Shown: positions 30,231-38,439 of the stretch, piece after piece
Position numbering within the stretch: the first letter of the stretch is position 1
How the letters are laid out: the number at the start of each line of letters is the position of its first letter
Assembly (NCBI RefSeq): GCF_011045835.1
Contig: NZ_CP047349.1
Span: 1,302,001-1,366,000, forward strand
Direction of reading: 5' to 3'
Source: Proteus terrae subsp. cibarius
GTDB lineage: Bacteria > Pseudomonadota > Gammaproteobacteria > Enterobacterales > Enterobacteriaceae
DNA length: 64,000 nucleotides
Translations under genes and position numbers: made by a program
The notes under the pieces: model-generated
The model's database searches: none
Seen by the model: the letters and a program-made list of their open reading frames with translations, nothing else
What the model was told of the DNA's origin: nothing

Positions 30231-30319
30231 GTCTCTTGAAGTCTCCTTATCCCAGTAAAATCAAGCAATCCAATCAAATTATTGTCTCTTGAAGTCTCTT
30301 TATGTCTCTTGAAAGCTCC
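30231..30319. repeat. direct repeats between attL tRNA and integrase
   Basis: GTCTCTTGAAGTCTCYTTAT occurs at 30231-30250 and 30284-30303, followed immediately by a third partial copy GTCTCTTGAA at 30304-30313. Ten-base units repeat within each copy. Their place between the tRNA and int suggests integrase arm-type binding sites. Confidence 0.6.
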
Positions 30320-30378
30320 ATTTTTTTGGGGTACAAATGGGGGGACATTATACCTCCTTAATATTTAATACCCCCAAT

Positions 30379-31563
30379 ATGAAACTAACAGTTAAGCAAG
30401 TTGATAGCAGTAAGCCAAAAGAAAAGGACTACAAACTATTCGATGGAGGAGGTTTATATCTATTAGTTACAAAATCAGGAAGTAAATATTGGAGATTAAA
30501 ATACCGTATAGATGGCAAAGAAAAAGTTTTAGCTATCGGTGTCTACCCAACGATAACTCTCGCGGAAGCCAGAAAGAAAAGGGATGACGCAAAACGGCAG
30601 TTATCTGATGGTGTTGATCCTAACAAGATAAAGAAGGATAAGAAAAGGGATTCAAAGTTTGATGGAAGCAATACGTTTAAAAGCATTGCTCTAGAGTGGT
30701 ATGAGGGAAGAAAAGACCGATGGTCTGAAGGTTACCGCAATGACATGATGGAAGCATTTGAAAATGATGTTTTCCCATATATTGGAGATCGCCCAATAGC
30801 AGAGATTAAACCTCTCGAATTGCTTGAGGTGCTTTCGATAATGGAAAAGCGTGGCGTTACAGAGAAATTAAAAAAAGTTCGTCAGCGCTGTGGTGAGGTT
30901 TGGAAATATGCCATCATAACTGGACGAGCTGAATATAATCCCGCCCCAGATTTAGCTAGTGCGTTTATTCCACATCAACGAGAAAACTATCCGTACTTAT
31001 TAGCTGATGAATTGCCTGAGTTTTTATCTTCGGTAGACAAGTATCAAGGAAGTCAGATCGTAAGAACTGCATTAAACATCTTAATGCTCACCGGTTTAAG
31101 ACCAGGGGAGCTAAGAAAATCAGAATGGTCATTTATCGACTTTGAAAGCAGAACATGGAAACTGCCAGAAAGAATCATGAAGATGGGGAGAGTGCATGTG
31201 GTGCCAATGTCAGATCAGGTGATTTCTTTACTGCGTCAAATACAGCCAATAAGTGGCGATTATCAGTATATTTTCCCTAGCCGAACGAATCATAAGAAAC
31301 ATCTGTCTGAAATGGCGATAAATACAATGATTGGCAGAATGGGTTATAGAGGAAGGGCTACTGGTCACGGCTTTAGACACACCATGAGTACAATATTGCA
31401 TGAGAAAGGATTTAATACAGCGTGGATAGAGTTACAACTTGCTCATGTTGATAAAAACTCTATCCGTGGTACTTATAACCATGCACTGTATTTTGAGGGG
31501 AGAAGGGAAATGATGCAGTGGTATGCTGATTATATAGACGAGCTGAGAAGTAAAAAGAAATAA
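30379..31563 (+). CDS. int: prophage tyrosine integrase
   Basis: A 394-residue tyrosine recombinase with an N-terminal DUF4102-type arm-binding domain (LFDGGGLYLLV) and a C-terminal catalytic domain. The catalytic residues are visible as R241 (TGLRPGE), H330 and R333 (HGFRH), H356 (LAHVDKN) and Y366 (GTYNH). I favour ATG 30379, which gives the usual MxLTVKQ family start, although an ATG at 30337 is also open. It faces the end of the leftward early operon rather than lying within it. It should insert the phage at the tRNA-Ser gene. Confidence 0.93.
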   Translation: MKLTVKQVDSSKPKEKDYKLFDGGGLYLLVTKSGSKYWRLKYRIDGKEKVLAIGVYPTITLAEARKKRDDAKRQLSDGVDPNKIKKDKKRDSKFDGSNTFKSIALEWYEGRKDRWSEGYRNDMMEAFENDVFPYIGDRPIAEIKPLELLEVLSIMEKRGVTEKLKKVRQRCGEVWKYAIITGRAEYNPAPDLASAFIPHQRENYPYLLADELPEFLSSVDKYQGSQIVRTALNILMLTGLRPGELRKSEWSFIDFESRTWKLPERIMKMGRVHVVPMSDQVISLLRQIQPISGDYQYIFPSRTNHKKHLSEMAINTMIGRMGYRGRATGHGFRHTMSTILHEKGFNTAWIELQLAHVDKNSIRGTYNHALYFEGRREMMQWYADYIDELRSKKK

Positions 31564-31566
31564 AAC

Positions 31567-31773
31567 TCAATTGATGGTATTATCAGGGCAACGAGCATTA
31601 TTGATTCGTTGCTCTATCCATTCATCTACTTCACTTTCAATAAAACGAACTGAGCGAGATCCTATTTTTACCTGCTTTGGAAACTCTCCTTTATCTATTA
31701 ATTTGTAAGTCCATGACTTGCTATATCCTGTTCTATCTAAAACTTCATCCAAGCGTAATAGTTTATATTCCAT
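31567..31773 (-). CDS. AlpA-family regulator / excisionase
   Basis: A 68-residue helix-turn-helix protein; RLDEVLDRTGYSKSWTYKLI followed by FPKQVKIGSRSVRFIESEVDEWI is the AlpA/MerR-like fold of phage excisionases. Being last in the leftward operon next to int, it is the likely directionality factor. Its stop is three bases from the convergent int stop. Confidence 0.82.
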   Translation of the reverse strand: MEYKLLRLDEVLDRTGYSKSWTYKLIDKGEFPKQVKIGSRSVRFIESEVDEWIEQRINNARCPDNTIN

Positions 31774-31802
31774 CTTTCTATTCCTTTTGTAATTTCGTAA
31801 TA

Positions 31803-31997
31803 CTATCCATTCTTCCGTTTATATTGCTCATGATCATCACCACAATCTTTACTGCAATATGCACTATTAGGTGCAACCGTTTCTTCGTGACACCAAATAC
31901 ACATTCCGTTATGAGATTTAATTGCTGGTTTACGATTTGATAATGATGTTTGAATATGTAATTCGTTTATTTCATTTGCTGAGTCAATAATATCCAT
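31803..31997 (-). CDS. small zinc-ribbon protein
   Basis: A 64-residue protein with a CIWC...YCSKDC four-cysteine cluster in its C-terminal half, similar in layout to phage TraR/DksA-like or DUF2116 zinc-ribbon proteins. Its N-terminus (MDIIDSANEINELHI) also resembles the TraR-type start. Function not known; it could touch RNA polymerase or DNA. Confidence 0.6.
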   Translation of the reverse strand: MDIIDSANEINELHIQTSLSNRKPAIKSHNGMCIWCHEETVAPNSAYCSKDCGDDHEQYKRKNG

Positions 31998-31999
31998 AA

Positions 32000-32074
32000 T
32001 TACGCTTGTCCTGTTTCAATTAAATAAATAAGTACACATAATGCTATTAGCTCTGCAAGTTCAGTAAATGTCAT
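32000..32074 (-). CDS. 24-residue hydrophobic small ORF
   Basis: MTFTELAELIALCVLIYLIE... is 24 residues, with one membrane-length hydrophobic stretch. It fills the gap between the methyltransferase stop (32082) and the zinc-ribbon start (31997), leaving two-base and seven-base junctions. No strong ribosome site, so translation is uncertain. Confidence 0.4.
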   Translation of the reverse strand: MTFTELAELIALCVLIYLIETGQA

Positions 32075-32081
32075 AATTCAT

Positions 32082-32684
32082 CTATATTAATTTAATGCTT
32101 CCTTCTACTTGGTTGCCATATACATCCCAATCACCATATTTCTCTCGTGCAAATAATTCGAGTCGAGGAACATCTCCGTATAATTCTTCTAACCTATAAT
32201 GTATTTCTTTTGGCTTTTCGCTATGCTCACCAAGACATGAATAAATAACTTGCCTAACACTTGCAGACTTACGAGGTAATCCATTACCTCTTGTGGCTAT
32301 TAAACACATTTCAATATTTTGACGGGTGTAATTACCGCAATTAATCTTCGTCTCATTGTTTAATATTTCCATAAAGTCAAAGAAATCTTCTGGTGGTTTT
32401 TTATTTATTCTATTTTCTGCATTTTTATTTAATTTCACCCATGCGAACCCGAACATGTTTTTAACTTTAAAATCCCATGCTTCGGCTAGTTTAATAGCTT
32501 CGAGTGCAAAGTTGCCTGTGTACCATATAAATAGTACGGCATTTTTAGAGGAGTGTTTTTCTATTGGTAATCGGGAGAGGGAATATAAATCTGTGGTGTT
32601 GTAATGATTATCTGCTGCGCCATTTGAAACTTTGTTATTGTAAGACCAAGGTGGATCGCACAATATCAAGTCATATTTTTTCAT
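32082..32684 (-). CDS. MT-A70 family adenine methyltransferase
   Basis: The product starts MKKYDLILCDPPW; DPPW is the catalytic motif of MT-A70 N6-adenine methyltransferases, and a C-terminal FAREKYGDWDVYGNQV segment is typical of phage members. It probably methylates phage DNA and may protect it from restriction. ATG 32684 has GGAG upstream; a GTG six codons earlier is possible. It overlaps the preceding gene by 14 bases. Confidence 0.88.
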   Translation of the reverse strand: MKKYDLILCDPPWSYNNKVSNGAADNHYNTTDLYSLSRLPIEKHSSKNAVLFIWYTGNFALEAIKLAEAWDFKVKNMFGFAWVKLNKNAENRINKKPPEDFFDFMEILNNETKINCGNYTRQNIEMCLIATRGNGLPRKSASVRQVIYSCLGEHSEKPKEIHYRLEELYGDVPRLELFAREKYGDWDVYGNQVEGSIKLI

Positions 32685-32898
32685 TCTCCGCTCCACTATC
32701 ACCTATATTAAACGGCAGTCCATCTGCTTCCATTGGCTTTATATCAGCAAACGCGCAAGGAAGAATTATTCCACCGAACTCCTGAGCAAACATTAACGCC
32801 TGTTTTGCCTGAAGAGAGACATATTGCTTAGGTAGAGCTATTTGATATGTAACGCCATCAATTAATACTAACGTCGTCATTGCCTGAACTTGTTTCAT
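32671..32898 (-). CDS. hypothetical phage protein (75 aa)
   Basis: Not recognised. A 75-residue protein with a beta-rich N-terminus (MTTLVLIDGVTYQIALPKQY) and an acidic end. It overlaps the methyltransferase gene downstream and the DUF2591 gene upstream (ATGA-type junction), so it is translated as part of the early operon. Confidence 0.6.
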   Translation of the reverse strand: MKQVQAMTTLVLIDGVTYQIALPKQYVSLQAKQALMFAQEFGGIILPCAFADIKPMEADGLPFNIGDSGAENEKI

Positions 32899-33212
32899 TT
32901 GTTGTCCTCCGCCTCTTTCATCATTAAGAATACTTCCATAGCGCCACGATATGGGTTTTTATTTACTGAGATGAAGTCATAATCAAGGCAATCAGCTGTC
33001 CATTTATTAGAATGGTACATTGGTGATAACCCTATTTTATTCTCAATAATAATCGGCATTGCGTCAGTAGGGTTATTGCATGGATCGAAAGTCCGATAGC
33101 CGCTATCCATATAAGCTAATACAGATTCTTCTGTTAATAAGCATTTCTTCTTTAACCTTGTCGCAACCAATTCATTAATTTGAAGGTCGGTGTATTTATT
33201 ATAGCTACTCAT
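32895..33212 (-). CDS. DUF2591-like phage protein
   Basis: A 105-residue protein with INELVATRLKK at the start, CNNPTDAMPIIIENKI in the middle and NPYRGAMEVFLMMKE at the end, the pattern of lambdoid DUF2591 (NinX-like) proteins. Function unknown. It starts three bases after the DUF2528-like reading frame ends. Confidence 0.75.
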   Translation of the reverse strand: MSSYNKYTDLQINELVATRLKKKCLLTEESVLAYMDSGYRTFDPCNNPTDAMPIIIENKIGLSPMYHSNKWTADCLDYDFISVNKNPYRGAMEVFLMMKEAEDNK

Positions 33213-33215
33213 TGA

Positions 33216-33581
33216 TTACCATCTTGTAATTTCTATATCGTCAGAGTCAATAAACCAAGGTTCTATTTCGTCAATCCGAATCCCCATATCATCTAGCGAA
33301 GGATAGCCATCAATTCCTTTATCTTTAGACCAATCGAATTGCTCGGTAAGTCATTCTTCATCCTTGAAGTTATTGAATGCTATTTGCTGGAAGCACTCAG
33401 CACAGAACATTGCAAAACCTGCTTTCTCATGGCTACCATGTATACCAGCTCTATATTCATCACCAGAATAGAATTTATTAATTTGTTCACATGATTTTTT
33501 AAATTTATCTTCATCGATAACAGTGATTACCATTTCTAAATCTTTTTGCCACAAACCAGAATTTATTTTAATTTGCCTCAT
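33216..33581 (-). pseudogene. DUF2528-like gene interrupted by an in-frame TGA
   Basis: Codons from ATG 33581 encode a 76-residue N-terminal part containing INKFYSGDEYRAG; a TGA at 33353-33351 stops it. The same frame then stays open for 44 more codons (LTEQFDWSKDKGIDGYPSLD... to ITRW) and ends in TAA at 33216, three bases before the next gene. From memory the joined 121 codons resemble full-length DUF2528 phage proteins, including the GYP...MGIRI segment. So this looks like one gene with a nonsense mutation rather than two genes. The start overlaps the upstream ORF as ATGA. Confidence 0.55.
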
Positions 33582-33706
33582 CTGTATATTTCTCCACAAG
33601 CAACCTCAATATTCCTCACTGACATTAAATATTCAGCACGTTTATTGCATTCCGATTGCGTGTATATATCTTCCGTTACAGGCACAGCAGAACCCTGTAT
33701 TAGCAT
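33578..33706 (-). CDS. 42-residue small ORF
   Basis: MLIQGSAVPVTEDIYTQSE... continues to CNKRAEYLMSVRNIEVACGEIYR. The stop overlaps the next start (ATGA). The hydrophobic codons just upstream of the ATG continue in frame, so it may be the remnant of a small exported protein with two cysteines. No clear ribosome site. Confidence 0.45.
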   Translation of the reverse strand: MLIQGSAVPVTEDIYTQSECNKRAEYLMSVRNIEVACGEIYR

Positions 33707-33784
33707 GAGTAATACATATCCGATTATTTGTATTAATTGTTACTTTGAATTTTAGGTATAAAAAACCCTGGCTAGTGCAGGGAA

Positions 33785-34342
33785 TTATTTATTTAATATA
33801 TTATTTGATTTTCTTTTTGCCCTTTTTGATACTTTTCCATTGTAATGAAATAACAAAATGAAAATTATAAAAGAAACTATAGATATGTACTCATTGAAAT
33901 ACGCTATAAGAAAAATCATTCCGAAAAAAGGAGATAGAAATGATATTAATTTAATAATAGCAAAAAATCTGTATTGAAATATTATTAGAATTTCAGTCTT
34001 ATCGATCTCATCGCTAGCCGATATAAATAACTGGAATAGTGAAAATGAGTTTACTGAAAGAGAAATTGCAAAAAAAAACATAGATATAATTATTTCTACA
34101 TGTGATACCAAACTAACAGAAGCTGTATTAACACTAAGTAATCCTATAAAAAAAGTAGCAGAAATTAGCGAGAGAGATGCTGATGATATGAAGTAAAAAT
34201 TATACTTATTCCTTCTATGTAATTCATCTGATAGCATATGTATGTCATACTTACCATATGATGTGTGTGAGAATAGTTTACGATAAGCTCTTTTTTGTCT
34301 GTTTTTCATAATCCAATTGATATTTTTATTTGCCGTGTTCAA
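33785..34342 (-). CDS. four-helix membrane protein
   Basis: A 185-residue protein with a basic N-terminal 45 residues, then four hydrophobic segments at about residues 49-71, 81-106, 127-147 and 149-166, and a basic tail (KVSKRAKRKSNN). Not recognised; the layout recalls SLATT-type membrane effectors of defence loci, but sequence support is weak. Its strong AT bias and its place within an otherwise compact operon mark it as an accessory (moron) gene. A T-rich stretch follows its start. Confidence 0.7.
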   Translation of the reverse strand: MNTANKNINWIMKNRQKRAYRKLFSHTSYGKYDIHMLSDELHRRNKYNFYFISSASLSLISATFFIGLLSVNTASVSLVSHVEIIISMFFFAISLSVNSFSLFQLFISASDEIDKTEILIIFQYRFFAIIKLISFLSPFFGMIFLIAYFNEYISIVSFIIFILLFHYNGKVSKRAKRKSNNILNK

Positions 34343-34346
34343 GACT

Positions 34347-34937
34347 TTACTTCTTTATGTATTTAAACTCAATCACCCATACCCACGGGTTAGATGACCA
34401 ACTTCCATCTCCATATATTTCTTCCCATAAAGTAGGAAATTGATCGCTAGGTGTAATAGCCTTATCGGGAACTCCACCTCCACGCCCATACCAATAACCT
34501 TCAGATTTAGCATCATCGTTACTGATATCATTCAGTCGCTCAACACGAATGTTGGTGATTTCTAACGTAATGCGCGAATATCTACGAGGCATGTGTATAG
34601 ATGGCGTCCACTTAATTTCTTCATACCATCCTTCTTCTAAATCAGATGGTTTATGTGTAGCTTTATATGCAATTGTTGATTCAGTGCATACTCCAGCTTT
34701 AAATGCCTCACGAACATAAAGGCGATCACCAATTTTACCTAGGGGGCACAAATTATGTTTTGTAGCATCCAATATATGTGTAGTTGTGCCACTTCTTGTT
34801 TTGGTCGGTTTCTTTAGCCATATTCCATTATCAGGCATTACATTTTTAACGATGCGACGAGTTTGAGTTTTACGCCCATCTAAAATAGCGCGCACCATTT
34901 CTGCATTAAAAATAATTCCACGCTCTTTCATATTCAT
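34347..34937 (-). CDS. phage ASCH/PUA-like protein
   Basis: A 196-residue protein beginning KERGIIFNAEMVRAILDGRKTQTRR, with GDRLYVREAF and a C-terminal NPWVWVIEF. This is the ASCH-like family common in lambdoid early regions; an RNA- or nucleotide-binding role is inferred only from the fold. Starts at ATG 34937 or 34931; the first overlaps the upstream stop as ATGA. Confidence 0.8.
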   Translation of the reverse strand: MNMKERGIIFNAEMVRAILDGRKTQTRRIVKNVMPDNGIWLKKPTKTRSGTTTHILDATKHNLCPLGKIGDRLYVREAFKAGVCTESTIAYKATHKPSDLEEGWYEEIKWTPSIHMPRRYSRITLEITNIRVERLNDISNDDAKSEGYWYGRGGGVPDKAITPSDQFPTLWEEIYGDGSWSSNPWVWVIEFKYIKK

Positions 34938-35158
34938 TCCTCTTCATTGCATCCCTGCGAGTCGTCAACTTCATCCCAAACACACCAAGCGCATTCGCCG
35001 TCCGCCTCAATAACGCCAGTGTGACCGCAGTTTTCGCAAGTGACTTTGTCACCATCGTAGAACCAGTCTTCATTACCTTTTTCTGTCTGTACTGTTGCTC
35101 GTTCGGCATCGCATTTAGTACAACAGTTAATCCAAGGTACATTTTTAAAAGTTTTCAT
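34934..35158 (-). CDS. cysteine-rich zinc-ribbon phage protein
   Basis: 74 residues with CCTKC, CENC and CAWC cysteine pairs that could form two zinc ribbons, and an acidic tail. I set the start at ATG 35158 because AGGAGA lies seven bases upstream. Function unknown. Confidence 0.75.
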   Translation of the reverse strand: MKTFKNVPWINCCTKCDAERATVQTEKGNEDWFYDGDKVTCENCGHTGVIEADGECAWCVWDEVDDSQGCNEEE

Positions 35159-35203
35159 ATCTATCTCCTGTTTGCATCCTTGCAAATATTCCATGTAATT
35201 AAA

Positions 35204-35482
35204 TTACATAATTAATAAGCCATTTCTTATGTGTATATCATCAGGGCTTACACCTAGCTCTTCTGAAATTTCATCTTTCAGGGTGCGAAATCTTAATTGG
35301 AAGTCGGGTTGAAGTAGCTCATGAATAAAAAGTTCCTTCCCAATAAAACTAAATTCACCGCTTAAATATGAGCCGTGTTGCGTATATTCATCATCTAGCA
35401 AATCATCTATTTCTTCATCATCGATTGTTACGTTATCTATATCTGTTCCGATAATTACCTTTGGTACATAGTCAATACTCAT
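35204..35482 (-). CDS. acidic phage protein (92 aa)
   Basis: Not recognised. 92 residues with a strongly acidic segment (DIDNVTIDDEEIDDLLDDE) and a C-terminal ELGVSPDDIHIRNGLLI. AAAGGAT precedes the ATG. It lies directly after ssb in the early operon. Confidence 0.6.
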   Translation of the reverse strand: MSIDYVPKVIIGTDIDNVTIDDEEIDDLLDDEYTQHGSYLSGEFSFIGKELFIHELLQPDFQLRFRTLKDEISEELGVSPDDIHIRNGLLIM

Positions 35483-35497
35483 GGTTATATCCTTTGG

Positions 35498-36025
35498 TTA
35501 AATTACATAAATAGCGTGGCGTGGGTAGGGGAGTCCAATTGGCGCGAATGGAATGTCGTCTTCTTGAAAATCCATTGGTGGTTGACTCTGTGGTGCTTGA
35601 TGTTGTGCTGGCTTCTGTGGTTGCTGTGGTTGACCCCATCCTTGATTTTGTTGTGGACTCTGCCTACCTGCCTGATTGTTGTTACCTAACATTTGCATTG
35701 AACCATTAATATTCACTACAACTTCCGTGCTGTATCTATCTTGTCCATTTTGATCTTGCCATTTACGTGTTTGTAATTGACCTTCGATATAGACTTGTGA
35801 TCCTTTACGCAGATATTCGCCAGCAATTTCGGCGAGCTTTCCAAATATCACAATTCTATGCCATTCAACACGTTCCTTGGTTTCACCTGATTGTTTATCT
35901 TTCCATGAATCGCTGGTGGCTAATGTAATATTAGTGACCGCATCGCCATTTGGGAGGTAACGCATTTCAGGATCTTGACCTAGATGTCCTATCAATAAGA
36001 CTTTGTTTACACCTTTACTTGCCAT
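35498..36025 (-). CDS. ssb: single-stranded DNA-binding protein
   Basis: 175 residues: an OB-fold domain (residues 1-110, with [14 protein letters not shown] and [12 protein letters not shown]), a Gln/Pro-rich linker and the acidic DDIPF motif. Unusually DDIPF is not the C-terminus but is followed by 15 residues ([15 protein letters not shown]). In cellular SSB the free terminal tip recruits partners, so interaction here may differ. TAATG overlap with the ERF gene couples the two. Confidence 0.95.
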   Translation of the reverse strand: MASKGVNKVLLIGHLGQDPEMRYLPNGDAVTNITLATSDSWKDKQSGETKERVEWHRIVIFGKLAEIAGEYLRKGSQVYIEGQLQTRKWQDQNGQDRYSTEVVVNINGSMQMLGNNNQAGRQSPQQNQGWGQPQQPQKPAQHQAPQSQPPMDFQEDDIPFAPIGLPYPRHAIYVI

Positions 36026-36636
36026 TACATCTTCTCCAATTCTGATTTTCTGATGTTATATACTTCCTTTGCTTTTGATTGTTCAGGCGTTTTTCTGAGT
36101 AACTTCCATGTTTCACCAAATTCTTTTTTCAAAATATTGAGATCTGTAATAGCCATTGCTGAATTAGTAAAATCTTTCAATATTTGATCTGGTGTTCTCG
36201 GTGCTACATTGTGGACTTCTGCATCCGCATCGATTGCCGTTTCTTCAGTTGGTATACAAAATGTTTGGAAAGCTGCGTATTTATATGCAATAGACATGGC
36301 TTTATTTGTGGCTTTGTCTCCGCTATCCATTGCTTCACCATAAGTCACAACCGTGTGTTTGCTTCCATCTTCAACAGAAACAAATTCAAACTCAGCTTTC
36401 ACTACGACATAAAATAACAAGCCACCTCTTTGTGTTTGTCTTTCCGTGACGGTACGTTCAATGATCCGTGGAAGAATAAGCAACCCATGCTTAACTAGAG
36501 CAGGAGCGAGAGCGTTATATACCGCGTCAATTCCTCTGAACATAAATCCTTGTTGTTGATTTACACTTCCTTTTTTAATGCCCGTTTCAGCCATTTCTCT
36601 AGCAACATTACTAATAGCTTTGTATACAGCTGTCAT
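36025..36636 (-). CDS. erf: ERF-family single-strand annealing protein
   Basis: A 203-residue recombinase of the ERF superfamily (P22 Erf-like); [23 protein letters not shown] and [17 protein letters not shown] are the conserved blocks. It anneals DNA ends and circularises or recombines phage DNA, presumably with the adjacent SSB. Confidence 0.92.
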   Translation of the reverse strand: MTAVYKAISNVAREMAETGIKKGSVNQQQGFMFRGIDAVYNALAPALVKHGLLILPRIIERTVTERQTQRGGLLFYVVVKAEFEFVSVEDGSKHTVVTYGEAMDSGDKATNKAMSIAYKYAAFQTFCIPTEETAIDADAEVHNVAPRTPDQILKDFTNSAMAITDLNILKKEFGETWKLLRKTPEQSKAKEVYNIRKSELEKM

Positions 36637-36637
36637 A

Positions 36638-36958
36638 TTAATCCCCTAAATATTGACCTTGACGGCGATCACTTCCGTAGTAATCGACTTCAAATTTATT
36701 ACTAGGCGTATATGTCCTTTTTGAATCTCGTTGGGCTTGAATATGCTCAGGAAGAGGAGGGTGATTTTTCGATGTGTTCAAGTTCATGTGTAGCAATTCC
36801 ATTGCTAATCGTTTTTCCCTATCTGGCACACTTGTATTCGGCAATTGACCGTCAATCATTGCAATTGCCTTAGCGAGAGCCTCTTCTCTATTTTTTTCTA
36901 ACTGTGATGTTAATCGAGGGTATTTTTTTGTTGGGCAGAAATGAGAGATATTGTTCAT
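36638..36958 (-). CDS. hypothetical phage protein (106 aa)
   Basis: Not recognised. 106 residues, basic helical N-terminal half and a Tyr/Gly-rich C-terminus (YYGSDRRQGQYLGD). Its ATG overlaps the stop of the upstream 50-residue gene and its stop is one base from erf, so it belongs to the recombination cluster. Confidence 0.65.
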   Translation of the reverse strand: MNNISHFCPTKKYPRLTSQLEKNREEALAKAIAMIDGQLPNTSVPDREKRLAMELLHMNLNTSKNHPPLPEHIQAQRDSKRTYTPSNKFEVDYYGSDRRQGQYLGD

Positions 36959-37107
36959 TGAAAATCTCCCTGAAAGTCCTTCATTGGCAATGACAATCCT
37001 TGCCGTCCTAACACTTCCGTTTGATACATAAATTCATCGAGCTCGCGTTCCTGCGATTCTTTGCACCTCCTGCGCAATTCTTCTAACCATTGTTGATGGT
37101 CTGTCAC
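36955..37107 (-). CDS. 50-residue early phage protein
   Basis: GTG start at 37107 with AGGAGG seven bases upstream; the product begins MTDHQQWLEELRRRCKES. Helical and charged, no known family. It overlaps both neighbours by four bases (GTGA, ATGA), strong evidence of real translation. Confidence 0.7.
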   Translation of the reverse strand: MTDHQQWLEELRRRCKESQERELDEFMYQTEVLGRQGLSLPMKDFQGDFQ

Positions 37108-37379
37108 GCAACCCTCCTGAAATACAACTCATTGAGTATCTTTGCGACCACTTCCCCTCGTCCTGAGAGATGAATAGCCGTAGCAAGTGACTTTTCATCA
37201 TATTGACTGATTATGTAATCAACGATTTCTGAGGGTTCAGGTTGGTAATATTGGGTAAGCTCTCCGAATGATTCGGTTTCAATGTGGACATCGTTGAGAT
37301 TCTGAAAGGTTATTTCCGTGCCATTATTTCGGTTTCTGCTCGTCATATCGGCATAGGTGTAACGTATGGTCAGTGACAT
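37104..37379 (-). CDS. hypothetical phage protein (91 aa)
   Basis: Starts at ATG 37379 after GGGAGGAA (MSLTIRYTYADMTSRNRN). Includes GELTQYYQPEPSEIVDYII and a C-terminal LHLSGRGEVV-like segment. Function unknown. Overlaps the neighbouring genes on both sides. Confidence 0.65.
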   Translation of the reverse strand: MSLTIRYTYADMTSRNRNNGTEITFQNLNDVHIETESFGELTQYYQPEPSEIVDYIISQYDEKSLATAIHLSGRGEVVAKILNELYFRRVA

Positions 37380-37546
37380 ACTTTCCTCCCATAAGCTTTC
37401 ATTTGTAATTGACTGGCTAATCGCCAAATATTTTTGTTATTTGTCGAGACGGCTATCCTTGCAGCTTGACGAGCAAGTTGTAAAAAAGGTGTAGAGATAC
37501 TCACCGCCATGCCGTCACGCATAGCGCTGTAATAGTTAGTTTTCAT
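37370..37546 (-). CDS. 58-residue early phage protein
   Basis: MKTNYYSAMRDGMAVSISTP... ends in KAYGRKVCH. It overlaps the start of the next gene by ten bases, and its 3' end supplies that gene's ribosome site. Basic, no recognised family; could be a Kil-type or regulatory peptide, but nothing proves it. Confidence 0.55.
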   Translation of the reverse strand: MKTNYYSAMRDGMAVSISTPFLQLARQAARIAVSTNNKNIWRLASQLQMKAYGRKVCH

Positions 37547-37634
37547 GGTGAACTCGCTAGATGAGCAATAAGGAGGTTATCTGGTGTTGGCGAAGTGAAG
37601 GTGTATTAATTTATTTTTAATGATTTGAATTTTA

Positions 37635-37862
37635 TTAGTGTGTTATTTTATTGAGTAATGTGTTTATTACAGCTTTTTTAAATGATGATTTAATTGAATT
37701 TTCTCCAACTAAATTATCTGAGAAGTTACTTAGTAATATAGCTAATTCAGGTGCTTCTTCATGAGCGTATACTTGTGTTTTTACTTCAACATGTGGTGAT
37801 TTAATTTTATGATCTAAAGTTAATTTTACATTAATAACGACACTGGTTTCTTGTTTCATCAT
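37635..37862 (-). CDS. hypothetical phage protein (75 aa)
   Basis: 75 residues preceded by AAAGGAAAT. Composition suggests an alpha/beta fold (SVVINVKLTLDHKIKSPHVEV). Not recognised. Gaps of about 90 bases flank it on both sides and contain nothing evident. Confidence 0.6.
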   Translation of the reverse strand: MMKQETSVVINVKLTLDHKIKSPHVEVKTQVYAHEEAPELAILLSNFSDNLVGENSIKSSFKKAVINTLLNKITH

Positions 37863-37950
37863 TTTTATTTCCTTTTAATGAATATAATTAACTACTAAAT
37901 GTTTTGTTTATATATCTAAATATATGGTGGGTTATTGTTGAGCGAGAGCT

Positions 37951-38175
37951 TTAGAGTTTTGCTACAACTTCGTCATAATTGACTTCAAAGTCTTCGCAGG
38001 TTTCTTTCAAGTCGTTAAAGTTAATTGCGTGATTTAAGGCGCTAACTTCATCCTGAGTTAGTTGTTCATCTCGGTAGTCATTAAATCCAACTGATAACAA
38101 TTTACCGCCTAATATCTCCGTTCCTGAATTAACAGACGGCTCCTTACCATCTTCATACTCAATTACGAATGTCAT
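37951..38175 (-). CDS. hypothetical phage protein (74 aa)
   Basis: Begins MTFVIEYEDGKEPSV at ATG 38175, immediately after GGGAGAG, preferred to an in-frame upstream start. Acidic; not recognised. Confidence 0.6.
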   Translation of the reverse strand: MTFVIEYEDGKEPSVNSGTEILGGKLLSVGFNDYRDEQLTQDEVSALNHAINFNDLKETCEDFEVNYDEVVAKL

Positions 38176-38187
38176 CTCTCCCACGTA

Positions 38188-38406
38188 TCACCTCCTAACC
38201 TTTAACATTGCATCTGCCATGCGGTAGTAGAAATTAGCTCTATTAACTAAGCCTTCATCTGGAAAATCATTTGGAAAATAACCAAGATCTTCGCTCTGTG
38301 AAGCTAAATCACCCTGCATAGCAGCCATTGCGAACTTGTCGCGTAATGATGCCGAGGTATTAGACCCATCACTCGCGTAATGTGGGTCGTAGTTTTTATC
38401 TGTCAT
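38188..38406 (-). CDS. hypothetical phage protein (72 aa)
   Basis: 72 residues including SLRDKFAMAAMQG, a motif frequent in small lambdoid proteins of this region. GGAGGG precedes the start. Function unknown. Confidence 0.65.
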   Translation of the reverse strand: MTDKNYDPHYASDGSNTSASLRDKFAMAAMQGDLASQSEDLGYFPNDFPDEGLVNRANFYYRMADAMLKVRR

Positions 38407-38439
38407 ACTCCCTCCGTTATTAACTAAACACGATACTGC

